A stretch of 64,000 nucleotides of DNA from Mucilaginibacter gracilis (GCF_003633615.1 NZ_RBKU01000001.1:1116001-1180000); one strand, 5' to 3'; positions 28,399 through 37,062 are shown, counted from the stretch's first letter. Notes: a model not told the origin generated them from the sequence alone. Made by a program: numbers and translations.

Positions 28399-29244
28399 AT
28401 GTTTAAAAACAGCACAGCTTTTTTAGTAGTATTATTAATGGCGTTTTCTGCCCAAGCGCAAACGGATTCAATAACTTTTGTTAAAGCTAAATGGGAAACA
28501 CATAAAATAGCACCCGGCGTAAAATGGAAACACTATTGGTTTAATAAAAACCTGTTTGATACCAACCAAAATATTAATATCCTGGAGATAGACAGGCATA
28601 AAAAAGTAAAACTGGCACTGGGATACCAAAAGCAAGAGTTAAAATTAGTGAGCGACTTTGCTACACTGGCAAACGCTGTTGCGGCTATTAACGGAAGCTT
28701 TTTTGATGTTAAAAACGGCGGTGCTGTTGATTTGATAAGGGTTAACGGAGAAATTATAAGTCCGAATAAGTTTAATAAAGCGGGTGTTAGGGCTGTGCAT
28801 CAAAAGTCGGCTTTATTGTTTAACAATGGTACAGTTAGCATAGCCAAATGGGACGGCACAAACGATTGGGAAAGCCACCTTAACGGCGACATAATGGACA
28901 CCGGCCCCTTACTGGTATACGATAATAACATACAGGTATTGGACACTACATCGCTTATAAAAATGCGCCATCCGCGTACCGCAGTTGCTATAACCAAAAA
29001 ACACATATTACTGATTACCATCGACGGGCGCAACACAAATGCCGGCGGCGTAAATTTATACGAACTAGCAAAACTATTGAAATGGTTAAAAACCACCGAT
29101 GGTATTAACCTTGATGGAGGCGGATCAACCACGATGTGGATAAATAAACAAACCGATAATGGTATTGTAAATTACCCATGCGACAACAAAAAATGGGATC
29201 GCCAAGGAGCGCGCAAAGTGGCCAATGTACTTTTGGTTGAATAG
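28399..29244 (+). CDS. Exported phosphodiester glycosidase (NAGPA domain)
   Basis: 281 residues with a signal peptide (MFKNSTAFLVVLLMAFSAQAQ). It carries the NAGPA/phosphodiester glycosidase domain, named for the human enzyme that uncovers mannose-6-phosphate. Signatures: ALAGYQK-like entry, NAVAAINGSFFDVKNGGAVD near residue 95, MRHPRTAVAITKKHILLITI near 195 and the hallmark DGINLDGGGSTTMWI near 240. Bacterial members probably remove glycosyl-1-phosphate-type caps from surface or teichoic-like polymers. It is monocistronic; 288 bp without genes precede it. Confidence 0.88.
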   Translation: MFKNSTAFLVVLLMAFSAQAQTDSITFVKAKWETHKIAPGVKWKHYWFNKNLFDTNQNINILEIDRHKKVKLALGYQKQELKLVSDFATLANAVAAINGSFFDVKNGGAVDLIRVNGEIISPNKFNKAGVRAVHQKSALLFNNGTVSIAKWDGTNDWESHLNGDIMDTGPLLVYDNNIQVLDTTSLIKMRHPRTAVAITKKHILLITIDGRNTNAGGVNLYELAKLLKWLKTTDGINLDGGGSTTMWINKQTDNGIVNYPCDNKKWDRQGARKVANVLLVE

Positions 29245-29396
29245 CCTTGGTTACTTTAAAAATCAATTTTAATAATAGTGGCTTTAAGCCTGCTGATATA
29301 CCGGTATTTGTTTTCGGGCTTAAAAAAGTGGGACACAAGCAAGCAAACTCATCATTAACTTAAAACAACCGTAAAGTTTAAATTAAGCAAGCATCA

Positions 29397-30248
29397 TTAG
29401 TTTTCTTTTTTAACGGGTTTTGCTTGTGGTGCAGTAAGGCTTGGTAAAGCAGGTGGTGGCTGCTCGCCATTTTTCTCAAAATCAGTAAACGACCTTTTAA
29501 CGTAATTGATTAAATCATAATCGTTCCAGGCCTTAATATCCTCGTACGATGGCTTGTAGGCCAATATAAACGTTTGCACTTTGGCGCTATCCTGCAAGCC
29601 GGTTATGCGCTGCACCAGGTTTTTGGTAAAGCGGCGGTTAACTTCGGTTTGTTGCAAATCGTGCTCGGCAAACTGCTTAAAATGTCTGGCTTGCTTTGGG
29701 CCCGATCCAAACAAATCGTAAAGACCATTTAGCGGGTTTAAAATTGCCGACGCAACCGATGGCTTTCCTTTATTATAAATGCCCTGGCTATTATACTCAT
29801 TCATTACCTGCTGTAGTTCCTGCCTTTTATTAAGCCCTTTAATATTAACCTCGCTGAGGCTAATATTGGCTTGCATATAAACCATAACAGTATTTTGCGT
29901 GTTAACGGCTATCTTTTTATCCGAGAAATCTTTTTGGCGAAATAACAGGCTATCGCCCAAAGCGCATTTCAATTGAAAAGTACCCAGTTCGTCGGTAGTA
30001 GTTATGCCGCCATCGGTAAGGTTAGCAACCAGCACTCTGGCCAAGCGTTGTGTGGTTCCATCTTTAAAAGCAACTCCTTTTAGCACAAACTCCTGCCGTT
30101 GCGCATGAGCTAACAGACTACTGCAACACAGTATTGCCGCAATAAAATATGCGTAAAATTTTGAGCGATTTTTATAATTATAATTATTCAAGCAAGCAAA
30201 ATTAAGTATTTTACACTCAAAAATTGTTAAAAGCTTGTTAAATATCAC
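29397..30248 (-). CDS. Exported protein with carboxypeptidase-regulatory-like domain
   Basis: Up to 283 residues. A signal peptide is clear (FYAYFIAAILCCSSLLAHAQ), but in the ATG-started frame it follows 30 extra residues. A TTG codon at 30189-30191 would give a normal signal sequence and may be the true start. After cleavage, FVLKGVAFKDGTTQRLARV to about residue 130 is a transthyretin-like CarboxypepD_reg fold (GVAFKDGTT, then TTDELGTFQLKCALGDSLLF). The C-terminal half is helical and charged, ending in a Pro-rich tail. This domain often occurs on outer-membrane proteins. It is divergent from yicC; function unknown. Confidence 0.72.
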   Translation of the reverse strand: MIFNKLLTIFECKILNFACLNNYNYKNRSKFYAYFIAAILCCSSLLAHAQRQEFVLKGVAFKDGTTQRLARVLVANLTDGGITTTDELGTFQLKCALGDSLLFRQKDFSDKKIAVNTQNTVMVYMQANISLSEVNIKGLNKRQELQQVMNEYNSQGIYNKGKPSVASAILNPLNGLYDLFGSGPKQARHFKQFAEHDLQQTEVNRRFTKNLVQRITGLQDSAKVQTFILAYKPSYEDIKAWNDYDLINYVKRSFTDFEKNGEQPPPALPSLTAPQAKPVKKEN

Positions 30249-30282
30249 ATTGCTGAGTATTTAGCTATCCTGAATAAATTTC

Positions 30283-30290
30283 TATCTTTG
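30283..30290 (+). promoter_or_regulatory. -7 promoter box touching the yicC start
   Basis: TATCTTTG fits TAnnTTTG exactly and ends 3 nt before the yicC ATG (30294). Transcription would start at or within a few bases of the ATG, so the mRNA may be leaderless. Confidence 0.55.
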
Positions 30291-30293
30291 CAC

Positions 30294-31169
30294 ATGATAA
30301 AATCCATGACAGGGTATGGACTGGCCACTTACGATTCGGGAAGTACAAAATATACTGTTGAAATTAAATCCCTGAACAGCAAATTTCTTGAATTAACGCT
30401 CAGAATTCCACGTTCGTTTTCCGACAAAGAATTTCAGTTACGTAACGATTGCAGCAAACAGATAGAGCGCGGCAAGGTTAGCTTATCCATCAACATTGAG
30501 CAGGTTAGCCAGCAGGTTAAGGCTGCCGGTATTGATACCGTTTTACTAAAGCATTATTACGAACAATTAAAAGCCGTAAGTAACGACTTAGGCGAACCTA
30601 CCTCAAACCTTTTACAACTGGCTCTGGGCTTACCCGAAGTGGTTAAATATGGCGAGGAAACGGTATCTGACGAGGAATGGAAAATTGTAGAGCAAACTTT
30701 CCAAAAAGCTATCGCCGCGTTTCAGCAATTTAGGGCCGACGAAGGCAACGTGCTTGAGCAAGACATTAAAGAACGCATAAACACCATAATGGGCAACCTT
30801 AAAAAGGTTGAGGTAGAAGAGCCAAAGCGTGTACCCGTTATCCGCGAAAGGCTAAACACCTTTTTAACCGAAAGCGTTGGCCGCGAAAACCTGGATCAAA
30901 ACCGTTTTGAACAGGAGCTTATTTATTTTATTGATAAGCTGGATATTACAGAAGAAAAAGTACGCCTCACAGCACATTGCGATTATTTTATCGAAACCTT
31001 AAAAAATGCCGATGCCAATGGTAAAAAATTAGGGTTTATTTCGCAAGAGATTGGGCGAGAAATTAATACCCTGGGCTCAAAAGCCAACGATGCCAACATA
31101 CAAAAACTGGTAGTTGGCATGAAAGAAGAGCTCGAAAAAATTAAAGAACAACTATTGAATGTTTTATAG
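30294..31169 (+). CDS. yicC: YicC/YloC-family endoribonuclease
   Basis: 291 residues. The N terminus MIKSMTGYGLATYDSGS is the family hallmark, which fixes the start at ATG 30294 rather than the TTG at 30288. Other conserved parts: KSLNSKFLELTLRIPRSFSD near residue 30 (with the NSK/LR pattern) and a C-terminal domain with ITEEKVRLTAHCDYFIETL and GKKLGFISQEIGREINTLGS, with conserved Glu residues thought to bind metal. YicC members are recently described RNases that degrade small RNAs. It leads a likely operon with gmk and nadD, an order seen widely in bacteria for yicC-gmk. Confidence 0.93.
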   Translation: MIKSMTGYGLATYDSGSTKYTVEIKSLNSKFLELTLRIPRSFSDKEFQLRNDCSKQIERGKVSLSINIEQVSQQVKAAGIDTVLLKHYYEQLKAVSNDLGEPTSNLLQLALGLPEVVKYGEETVSDEEWKIVEQTFQKAIAAFQQFRADEGNVLEQDIKERINTIMGNLKKVEVEEPKRVPVIRERLNTFLTESVGRENLDQNRFEQELIYFIDKLDITEEKVRLTAHCDYFIETLKNADANGKKLGFISQEIGREINTLGSKANDANIQKLVVGMKEELEKIKEQLLNVL

Positions 31170-31175
31170 TTAATA

Positions 31176-31241
31176 AGTTATTCGTTATTGAATTATCAGG
31201 CGTTTTTCGATAATAACTCAGTAACTTAATAACAAATAACC
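31176..31241. repeat. Imperfect inverted repeat between yicC and gmk
   Basis: Arms of 20 nt at 31176-31195 and 31222-31241, about 16 of 20 positions complementary, 26-nt loop. Both arms are built from the motif GTTATT. It begins 6 nt after the yicC stop and ends 14 nt before gmk; it may form an RNA stem that sets relative expression of the two genes. Confidence 0.5.
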
Positions 31242-31255
31242 CCCATAACTGACTA

Positions 31256-31825
31256 ATGACCCAAGGTAAACTCATCATATTTTCTGCACCATCAGGGGCC
31301 GGTAAAACAACCATTGTACATCATTTGCTGGGTGTTGTTCCCGAGCTTGAGTTTTCCATTTCGGCAACTACGCGCAAGCCAAGGGGCGATGAGCGCCAGG
31401 GAATTGACTACTATTTTATAAGCAACGAGGAGTTTTTGCACCGCATAGCCAAAAAACAATTTGTTGAATTTGAGGAAGTTTATTCGGGCACATTTTACGG
31501 AACGCTACGCTCGGAGATACAACGCATTTGGGATAAAGGCAAACACGTAATATTTGATATTGATGTAGAAGGCGGCCTGCACCTTAAACGCAAATATGAG
31601 GAGCACGCCCTGGCTATTTTTGTACAACCCCCTTCGCTTGAAGTTTTGAAGGAACGTTTAACCGGAAGAGGCACCGATACCGCCGAAAAATTGGCCGAAA
31701 GGTTTGTTAAAGCCGAAAAAGAACTCAATTACGCTCCGCAATTTGATATAATCCTTAAAAATTACGATCTTGAAACGGCTTGTAACGAAGCAAAACAATT
31801 AGTAACTGATTTTTTAAAAACATAG
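31256..31825 (+). CDS. gmk: Guanylate kinase
   Basis: 189 residues. Phosphorylates GMP to GDP with ATP. The P-loop is IIFSAPSGAGKTTIVHHLL (residues 6-24), followed by SISATTRKPRGDERQGIDYY, the GMP-binding signature with the conserved Arg and Tyr residues, and FEEVYSGTFYGTL. The lid region follows (ERLTGRGTDTAEKLAERF). Full length. 86 nt after yicC and 17 nt before nadD, in the same direction; probably one transcript. Confidence 0.97.
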   Translation: MTQGKLIIFSAPSGAGKTTIVHHLLGVVPELEFSISATTRKPRGDERQGIDYYFISNEEFLHRIAKKQFVEFEEVYSGTFYGTLRSEIQRIWDKGKHVIFDIDVEGGLHLKRKYEEHALAIFVQPPSLEVLKERLTGRGTDTAEKLAERFVKAEKELNYAPQFDIILKNYDLETACNEAKQLVTDFLKT

Positions 31826-31842
31826 CGCACCAATAATTAAAA

Positions 31843-32415
31843 ATGAAAATCGGTTTATTATTTGGTTCATTTAACCCCATACATATAGGCCATTTAATTA
31901 TTGCCAACTATATGGCCAACCACACCGACCTTGATAAAGTTTGGCTGGTAGTATCGCCACAAAACCCATTAAAAAAATACGGCGACCTGATTAACACTTA
32001 CGACAGGCTTGAAATGGCCCGCCTTGCTACCGATAACAGCGACAACCTTAGCGTTAGCGACATCGAATTAAAGCTGCCACAGCCATCCTACACCATTGAC
32101 ACACTAACCCTGCTCAAGGAGAAATACCCGCAGCATGAGTTTGCCATTATTATGGGATCGGACAATTTGGTATCTCTCCATAAATGGAAAAACTATAAAC
32201 TTATTTTGCGCGATTACCAGATTTATGTTTACCCGCGCCCAGGGTACGAAAATACCGACCTGGCCTCGCACCCCTCCGTACACATCACCATGACACCTTT
32301 AATGGAGCTATCGGCCACATTTATCCGTAAATCAATAGCTGCTAAAAAAAACGTGCAGTTTTTTGTTCCCGACCCGGTTTTAAAATTTATTGAGGGCAAA
32401 GGTTTGTACAGGTAA
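31843..32415 (+). CDS. nadD: Nicotinate-nucleotide adenylyltransferase
   Basis: 190 residues. Transfers AMP to nicotinate mononucleotide in NAD synthesis. The nucleotidyltransferase motif is LLFGSFNPIHIGHLII (residues 4-19, with the HIGH element), DKVWLVVSPQNPLKK follows, and the second signature LSATFIRKSI near residue 160 corresponds to ISSTxxR. Length normal. Last intact gene of yicC-gmk-nadD; a 33-bp palindrome follows 28 nt after its stop. Confidence 0.96.
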   Translation: MKIGLLFGSFNPIHIGHLIIANYMANHTDLDKVWLVVSPQNPLKKYGDLINTYDRLEMARLATDNSDNLSVSDIELKLPQPSYTIDTLTLLKEKYPQHEFAIIMGSDNLVSLHKWKNYKLILRDYQIYVYPRPGYENTDLASHPSVHITMTPLMELSATFIRKSIAAKKNVQFFVPDPVLKFIEGKGLYR

Positions 32416-32443
32416 ACGTATTAAACATTGGTGGCTGTACTAA

Positions 32444-32476
32444 AGATTCGACAACTTTTAAAAAGTTGTCGAATCT
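32444..32476. repeat. Long perfect palindrome (REP-like or terminator)
   Basis: Two perfectly complementary 16-nt arms, AGATTCGACAACTTTT at 32444-32459 and its complement at 32461-32476, separated by a single base. No T-tract follows. It lies between nadD and miaE. A perfect 16-bp stem is unusual for a simple terminator and is typical of a dispersed palindromic unit. Confidence 0.8.
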
Positions 32477-32514
32477 AACTCAGGCATAATCTTCCGCACT
32501 TCCCATCTAACTCC

Positions 32515-32522
32515 TATCTTTG
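32515..32522 (+). promoter_or_regulatory. -7 promoter box next to the miaE start
   Basis: TATCTTTG fits TAnnTTTG and ends 5 nt before the GTG start codon at 32528, which predicts a leaderless or nearly leaderless mRNA. Confidence 0.5.
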
Positions 32523-32527
32523 CCATT

Positions 32528-33119
32528 GTGAGCGAGAAAACTATCCTTAAACTACAGTTACCTACCGACCCACTTTGGGTAAAAAATGTGGTAGAAAGCA
32601 ATATTGAAGAAATATTAACAGACCATGCTTACTGTGAGCAAAAAGCAGCCAGCAATGCTATTACGCTCATCATACAAAACCCTAACTATCCCGACCTGGT
32701 GCAGGAAATGGCCATGCTTGTGCAGGAAGAAATGGACCACTTTAAACGCGTACACGACATCATCATTGCCCGTGGATACCAATTAGGCAAGGAGCGAAAA
32801 GACGATTATGTTGGGCAACTATTTAGGTTTTTAAAGCATGGCGGCACGCGCCAAAGCCAAATGGTTGACAGGCTACTCTTTTCGGCCATGATAGAGGCCC
32901 GGAGCTGCGAACGCTTTAAGGTATTATCCGAAAACATTAACGACGAAGAACTTTTACCACGAATTAATGGTTAGCGAAGCCGGCCATTATGCCATGTTTA
33001 TTAACCTCGCCAAAAAACACTGTGGCGATATTGATGTAGATGCCCGATGGAAAGATTTTTTAGCTTACGAAGCCGATGTGGTAAAAAATTACGGGAAGAA
33101 GGAAACGATACACGGGTAA
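32528..33119 (+). pseudogene. miaE: tRNA-(ms2io6A)-hydroxylase, frameshifted
   Basis: MiaE is a diiron enzyme that hydroxylates the isopentenyl group of ms2i6A37 in tRNA. The frame starting at GTG 32528 encodes family sequence (LPTDPLWVKNVVESNIEEIL, EEMDHFKRVHDIIIARGYQL, MIEARSCERFKVL) up to residue 142 and then runs into LPRING and a stop at 32974. The expected C terminus continues in the +1 frame from 32955: YHELMVSEAGHYAMFINLAK to KKETIHG with a stop at 33117-33119. Joined, the product is about 196 residues, the normal size. The break is at 32951-32955 in a CTTTTAC run, consistent with one extra or two (or five) missing bases. The lost part contains a conserved Glu/His iron-binding helix (SEAGH), so the short product should be inactive. 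A sequencing error is possible. Confidence 0.85.
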
Positions 33120-33194
33120 GTATTTTGTTCATAGTTGATGGTTCATAGATCATGCTATTTTTTGTGTAGATTTATATGGACCAAACCAATAATT

Positions 33195-33884
33195 ATGCGC
33201 AAAAGGCCAATACTACTCTTAGCTTTCTTACTGTCGTTATTCTCGGCTTTAGGTCAAACTAAAACATCGCGCCTGCGCTATCATATTCTGACCGAAGCTG
33301 AAACTAAAGTGGAGCAATACAAGGCAGGGTGTGTTCATCGCAATACTTATTCGGCAGTGCAGCGGTTGAAATTTTATCCGTTTAATAAGGCCACGAAAGT
33401 TGAATTGGTTTCTTTTATTGGCATGAGCGCACGTAACGTGCTGGTATACGTATACGACGTTGATAGCGCTGAACAGGAACCTCTAAAAAAAATAAAATAT
33501 TGGAAATACCCTTTTGATGACTACAAAGCAGATACTTCTCAATTTATTGAAAGTAAGCTATTAGATAAAGTACAGATAAACAAATTAACCGACATACTTT
33601 ATAATATTGGCGAACGCAAAGCCAATAAATATCCTTACGCTGGTTATAAATGTTATGAACCGCGCAATGCCATTGTTTTTATTAATGCGGAAGGCAAAAT
33701 ATTTGCTTACATTGAGATTTGTTTTGAATGCAAACAGATCAAAATCCGTCCCGAAAAAATGAAGATAGGTGATTTTTGTGACGATAAAATAAGCATATTT
33801 AAAACATATTTTGCCTCGGCGGGGATTTTATATGGGATACATGATGCCTATACCCGAAATTTCGATATTGTTAAATCGCGGTAA
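33195..33884 (+). CDS. Exported protein of unknown function
   Basis: 229 residues from ATG 33195, which gives a clean signal peptide (MRKRPILLLAFLLSLFSALGQ); the longer frame adds 20 unrelated residues. I do not recognise a family. The mature part is soluble, with a beta-rich middle (VELVSFIGMSARNVLVYVYD) and Cys residues near GYKCYEPRNAI and FECKQIKIRP that could form a disulfide. It lies alone between miaE and the convergent monooxygenase gene, with only 23 bp between stop codons. Confidence 0.75.
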   Translation: MRKRPILLLAFLLSLFSALGQTKTSRLRYHILTEAETKVEQYKAGCVHRNTYSAVQRLKFYPFNKATKVELVSFIGMSARNVLVYVYDVDSAEQEPLKKIKYWKYPFDDYKADTSQFIESKLLDKVQINKLTDILYNIGERKANKYPYAGYKCYEPRNAIVFINAEGKIFAYIEICFECKQIKIRPEKMKIGDFCDDKISIFKTYFASAGILYGIHDAYTRNFDIVKSR

Positions 33885-33907
33885 TTTAAGCCACATTCGG
33901 GATGTAA

Positions 33908-35509
33908 CTAAACTACCTTCACCACTCCTGCCACAGTTATTAAATAATTATCAATCTTAGCCACATCAACCGAATCGTTAATGAAGCCGATATACATATC
34001 AGGGCGTACAATAAGGGTTTTTTGTTGGCTGGCACCCATTTCAAAAGCATCAAACACGTGCCGGTTTTTTTGGGTTGGTGGCAAATAAAAAAAATTAAGA
34101 ATGTTTGGGTAGTTTTGTGTTATCCATTTAGCCAGCCTAAAAAGCTCATCTTCGGTTTGCTTGCCTATGGCAATAAAGGTAAAGCCAGGTTTAGCACACC
34201 ATTCGTGCAGGTCGGTATCAATTTGCTTTTTCTCGTCGTAAACTTTAAGGCAGGGCAGCCTGTCGCCGGCTATAATTTTAGTTCCCTGGCTTAGGTGCAG
34301 GTTTATTTTGCTTTCGGCATAGCTAATGTGAGTTTGCGATATGCGCTTAAAAAACGCCTGCCTTAATTTAGGGCTGCTCCAAAGTTTCCTGATAATGCCC
34401 GGCAATACCCATTTTTTTATAATTTGGTTCAAAAACCCATCCGATACAATAAAAGTAAATGCCCTATCGGTAGTTTTTAACAAACCTTTTGCAACGGGCA
34501 TCCGCTCGGCAGCATAACTATCTAATATTACAGCGTTATATTGCAGGTTAATAACACCGGCTAATTTCCATGCTAAGTTATAAGCATCCTGCAAGCCGGT
34601 ATTCATGCCCTGCCCACCCACCGGCGAATGAATATGTGCCGCATCGCCAATTAAAAAGGCACGTTGCGCCCTAAACCTTTGGGCCATACGGTGGTGCAAG
34701 CGGTAGGTAGTAAACCAATGCGCTTCTGTTATGTTAACCGGTTTTCTAACAACGCCACTTAAATGCGGCCTTACATCATCAATGGTTAAATTTTGTTTGG
34801 CCAATAACTGTGGCGATAAACTGCCTACAATCCTGTACCTATTCTCTTCCGGCATCGGGAAAAAAGCGGCGAAGCCTTGCTTTGATAAATGTAAATGCAG
34901 GTTGCTATCGTTTAAATTGGCCAGTGTTACATCGGCCAAATAAAACTCGTTTGCGTAAGTATCGCCTTTAAAACTAATTTCCAGCTCTTTGCGTACGGTG
35001 CTATGTGCGCCGTCGGCGCCAATTAGCCAGTCGCAGGTGATGTATAATTGGTCAGCTCCTGTTTTTAACAAAACCTCAAAGCGGCTTTCTTTTTGCCTAA
35101 ATGATATTAACGCTGTATCCCAATAAACAGGGCAACAATTTTGGGTTAGGTAATCTAAAAGCAAACGTTCGTTTTTACTTTGCTCATACATCAGGATATA
35201 AGGATACAAAGTTTGCGGCTCGCCCATATCATCCAACAAAAGCGAAGCTACCCTTTGGCCATCCTGATTTAGCAATACACCACCGGCTTTTTTTCCGTCG
35301 TGTAAAACACGGTCAACAACACCCAATTGCCTGTAAATTTCGAGCGAGCGAGCTTGTACTGCCAAGGCCTTTGACTGCTCGGTAGGCCCTTTTTTACTAT
35401 CGATAATTACAGGCTGAATGCCGTTACGCAACAACTGAGCGGCCATCATTAAACCCGACGGGCCCGCACCAATAATTAAAACAGAAGTATGTTCGGCAGG
35501 TATTTTCAT
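33908..35509 (-). CDS. FAD-dependent aromatic monooxygenase (PheA/TfdB type)
   Basis: 533 residues. A flavoprotein hydroxylase of the PHBH/phenol-hydroxylase class. Motifs in order: GxGxxG in SVLIIGAGPSGLMMAAQLL, the DG motif in CDWLIGADGAHSTVRKEL near residue 160, and the GD motif in RAFLIGDAAHIHSPVGGQGM near residue 285. A thioredoxin-like C-terminal region (about 410-533) ends the protein, as in phenol hydroxylases. The substrate is unknown; aromatic or polyketide-like compounds are likely. Start at ATG 35507-35509, with the upstream TTG rejected. It starts 5 nt after the RsmI-type gene and is co-transcribed with it. Confidence 0.9.
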   Translation of the reverse strand: MKIPAEHTSVLIIGAGPSGLMMAAQLLRNGIQPVIIDSKKGPTEQSKALAVQARSLEIYRQLGVVDRVLHDGKKAGGVLLNQDGQRVASLLLDDMGEPQTLYPYILMYEQSKNERLLLDYLTQNCCPVYWDTALISFRQKESRFEVLLKTGADQLYITCDWLIGADGAHSTVRKELEISFKGDTYANEFYLADVTLANLNDSNLHLHLSKQGFAAFFPMPEENRYRIVGSLSPQLLAKQNLTIDDVRPHLSGVVRKPVNITEAHWFTTYRLHHRMAQRFRAQRAFLIGDAAHIHSPVGGQGMNTGLQDAYNLAWKLAGVINLQYNAVILDSYAAERMPVAKGLLKTTDRAFTFIVSDGFLNQIIKKWVLPGIIRKLWSSPKLRQAFFKRISQTHISYAESKINLHLSQGTKIIAGDRLPCLKVYDEKKQIDTDLHEWCAKPGFTFIAIGKQTEDELFRLAKWITQNYPNILNFFYLPPTQKNRHVFDAFEMGASQQKTLIVRPDMYIGFINDSVDVAKIDNYLITVAGVVKVV

Positions 35510-35514
35510 CAAAA

Positions 35515-36225
35515 TCAGGGATGAAATATTAAAAATATAGTTGGCCGTTTATGCAAATCGGGCACTTGTTTGCGCCAGCCTTCAACGCTCATTGTTTTAA
35601 TAAACTCGCTCTCGGCTGTAACATCACACGCTATACAAAGTTTAGTTTTAGGGTTACAGCTTTTTAAAACCTCTTCGAGCATGGAGTTATTACGGAAAGG
35701 CGTTTCAATAAATATCTGTGTTTGGTCGTTACGTTCGGCCAATAGTTCTAAAGCCTTTACACGTTTACTGCGTTCCACCTTATCAATAGGTAAATAACCG
35801 TTAAAGGTAAAGCTTTGCCCGTTAAAGCCCGATGCCATCAGCGCAAGCAAAATAGAACTTGGACCAACAAGCGGCACTACTTTTATGCCGCGTTTGTGTG
35901 CCTCGGCCACAATTTCCGATCCTGGGTCGGCAACGCCGGGGCAGCCGGCCTCGCTCATTAAGCCAACATCTTTACCGCCTTCTAAACCTGCAAAAAAATA
36001 GGCCAGGCCATTGCTGCGGTTGTGTTTGCCATAATCATGTATAAGCAGTGCGCTTTGCGGTGTTTTTAGTCCGGCTTCCTTTAAAAATTTGCGGGCCGTT
36101 TTTTCATTCTCCACAATGTATTCGGTAATAGCATTAATAGTGTCAACCAGGTAGGGAGTAAATGATTTTGCCGCTGCGTTTTCGGCAAGCGGAACCGGAA
36201 TTAAATAGAGCGTTCCTTTGGGCAT
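35515..36225 (-). CDS. RsmI-family (tetrapyrrole methylase fold) methyltransferase
   Basis: 236 residues. It has the tetrapyrrole methylase fold of RsmI, which 2'-O-methylates C1402 of 16S rRNA: GTLYLIPVPLAENAA, then MSEAGCPGVADPGSEIVAEA near residue 92, VPLVGPSSILLALMASGFNG near 120 and IFIETPFRNNSMLEEVLKSC near 175. It is about 40-50 residues shorter than E. coli RsmI and lacks the C-terminal extension; this short form is usual in Bacteroidota and may have a different target. It is read with the downstream monooxygenase gene (5 nt gap) and is divergent from the unknown gene at 36279. Confidence 0.85.
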   Translation of the reverse strand: MPKGTLYLIPVPLAENAAAKSFTPYLVDTINAITEYIVENEKTARKFLKEAGLKTPQSALLIHDYGKHNRSNGLAYFFAGLEGGKDVGLMSEAGCPGVADPGSEIVAEAHKRGIKVVPLVGPSSILLALMASGFNGQSFTFNGYLPIDKVERSKRVKALELLAERNDQTQIFIETPFRNNSMLEEVLKSCNPKTKLCIACDVTAESEFIKTMSVEGWRKQVPDLHKRPTIFLIFHP

Positions 36226-36254
36226 TTACAAAAGTGGCTTTTTTTTTGTAATTT

Positions 36255-36274
36255 GATCTCCCGAAAGGGACTTC
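36255..36274 (+). repeat. Half-palindrome element before 36279 gene
   Basis: A small hairpin TCCC-GAAA-GGGA lies 5 nt upstream of the ATG at 36279. It resembles one arm of the composite elements at 41943-42048 and 44539-44636 (ATCTCCC...GGGACTT pattern), so it may be a solo half-element that could mask the start region in the mRNA. Confidence 0.4.
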
Positions 36275-36278
36275 AAAA

Positions 36279-36995
36279 ATGAAATCGTTAGGAATTAATT
36301 GGTTTATAGAGGGCTATGTTGACTTTGAGCACAAAAAATATGTACTGCTTGATTATTTGCAGGAAATTAACCAGCATTTTAACCGCAAGCACTTGTACCC
36401 CAACCTTAGCGATTTGATATATCATTACAACAATTTGCTAAGTTTTAAGCAAAACAAAACCAACCTTCAGCAGGCCTTTCCGCAGCGGTTAACTCAGGCC
36501 AATATTGATGCTGTTAAACTTACCTACCAAAAAATAGTTGAAGACGATAGCTCGATGCGGGAGATTGAGCAAATTATTGCTTATGCGATATACAAAATGG
36601 ACCCTGCCATTAAAACCGGTAAAGAGATTTATAATTTTGTTGAAAGCAACCTTTTTATTGACCCTGTAGGCGTTATACCACTAATGCCCAATTATGGCTA
36701 TTTTTCGCTGCGTAATGGCAACGAAAAAGGTAATTGGGTTTACGAGTACCAGATAACGCTTTTTGAAGCTAAAGACGATGAATACCGCAGTATAAACACC
36801 CGCTTTGTTGATATTTACGAACAAAACCTTGTTAACACACCCGAATTGATAAAAAGCGACCTCATTTACCGATATAAACACATGCCCAACCCGGCTGTTT
36901 ACTATGTTGAAAGTTCGGTTACCTTTCCGCTTGAGCAAACCTTGTTGCCTGTGGTGAAGAAGTGCCTGGCCAAGTATATAGCTAAGGTAGCATAG
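36279..36995 (+). CDS. Conserved protein of unknown function
   Basis: 238 residues, no signal peptide and no membrane segment, so it is probably cytoplasmic. I do not recognise a named family. The N-terminal MKSLGINWFIEGYVDFEHKK runs into a helical region (about 20-125), followed by a beta-rich C-terminal part with ANYGYFSLRN-like strands, WVYEYQITLFEAKDDEYRSI and AVYYVESSVTFPLEQTLLPV. The absence of hydrophobic or repeat features and the clean length suggest a real conserved gene. Divergent from the RsmI-type gene; a half-palindrome precedes its start. Confidence 0.75.
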   Translation: MKSLGINWFIEGYVDFEHKKYVLLDYLQEINQHFNRKHLYPNLSDLIYHYNNLLSFKQNKTNLQQAFPQRLTQANIDAVKLTYQKIVEDDSSMREIEQIIAYAIYKMDPAIKTGKEIYNFVESNLFIDPVGVIPLMPNYGYFSLRNGNEKGNWVYEYQITLFEAKDDEYRSINTRFVDIYEQNLVNTPELIKSDLIYRYKHMPNPAVYYVESSVTFPLEQTLLPVVKKCLAKYIAKVA

Positions 36996-37010
36996 GCGAG
37001 AAAGAGCCGA

Positions 37011-37033
37011 GAAGCGAAAATCAAGAAGCGAGA
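37011..37033 (+). repeat. Dispersed 23-nt motif, copy 1
   Basis: A GAAGCGA...ATCAAGAA motif 15 nt after a stop codon. A second copy at 56464-56486 matches at 20 of 23 positions and lies 19 nt after another stop codon. Confidence 0.6.
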
Positions 37034-37062
37034 TCAGAGCGTTTATATGCACAGTTTATATA

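Noticed and set aside
32945..32960. Programmed +1 frameshift in miaE at CTT-TTA (slippage from CUU to UUU, as in prfB)
   Set aside because: The slip codons match, but there is no stop codon in the A site at the slip and no Shine-Dalgarno-like stimulator upstream; a mutation or sequencing error is simpler.
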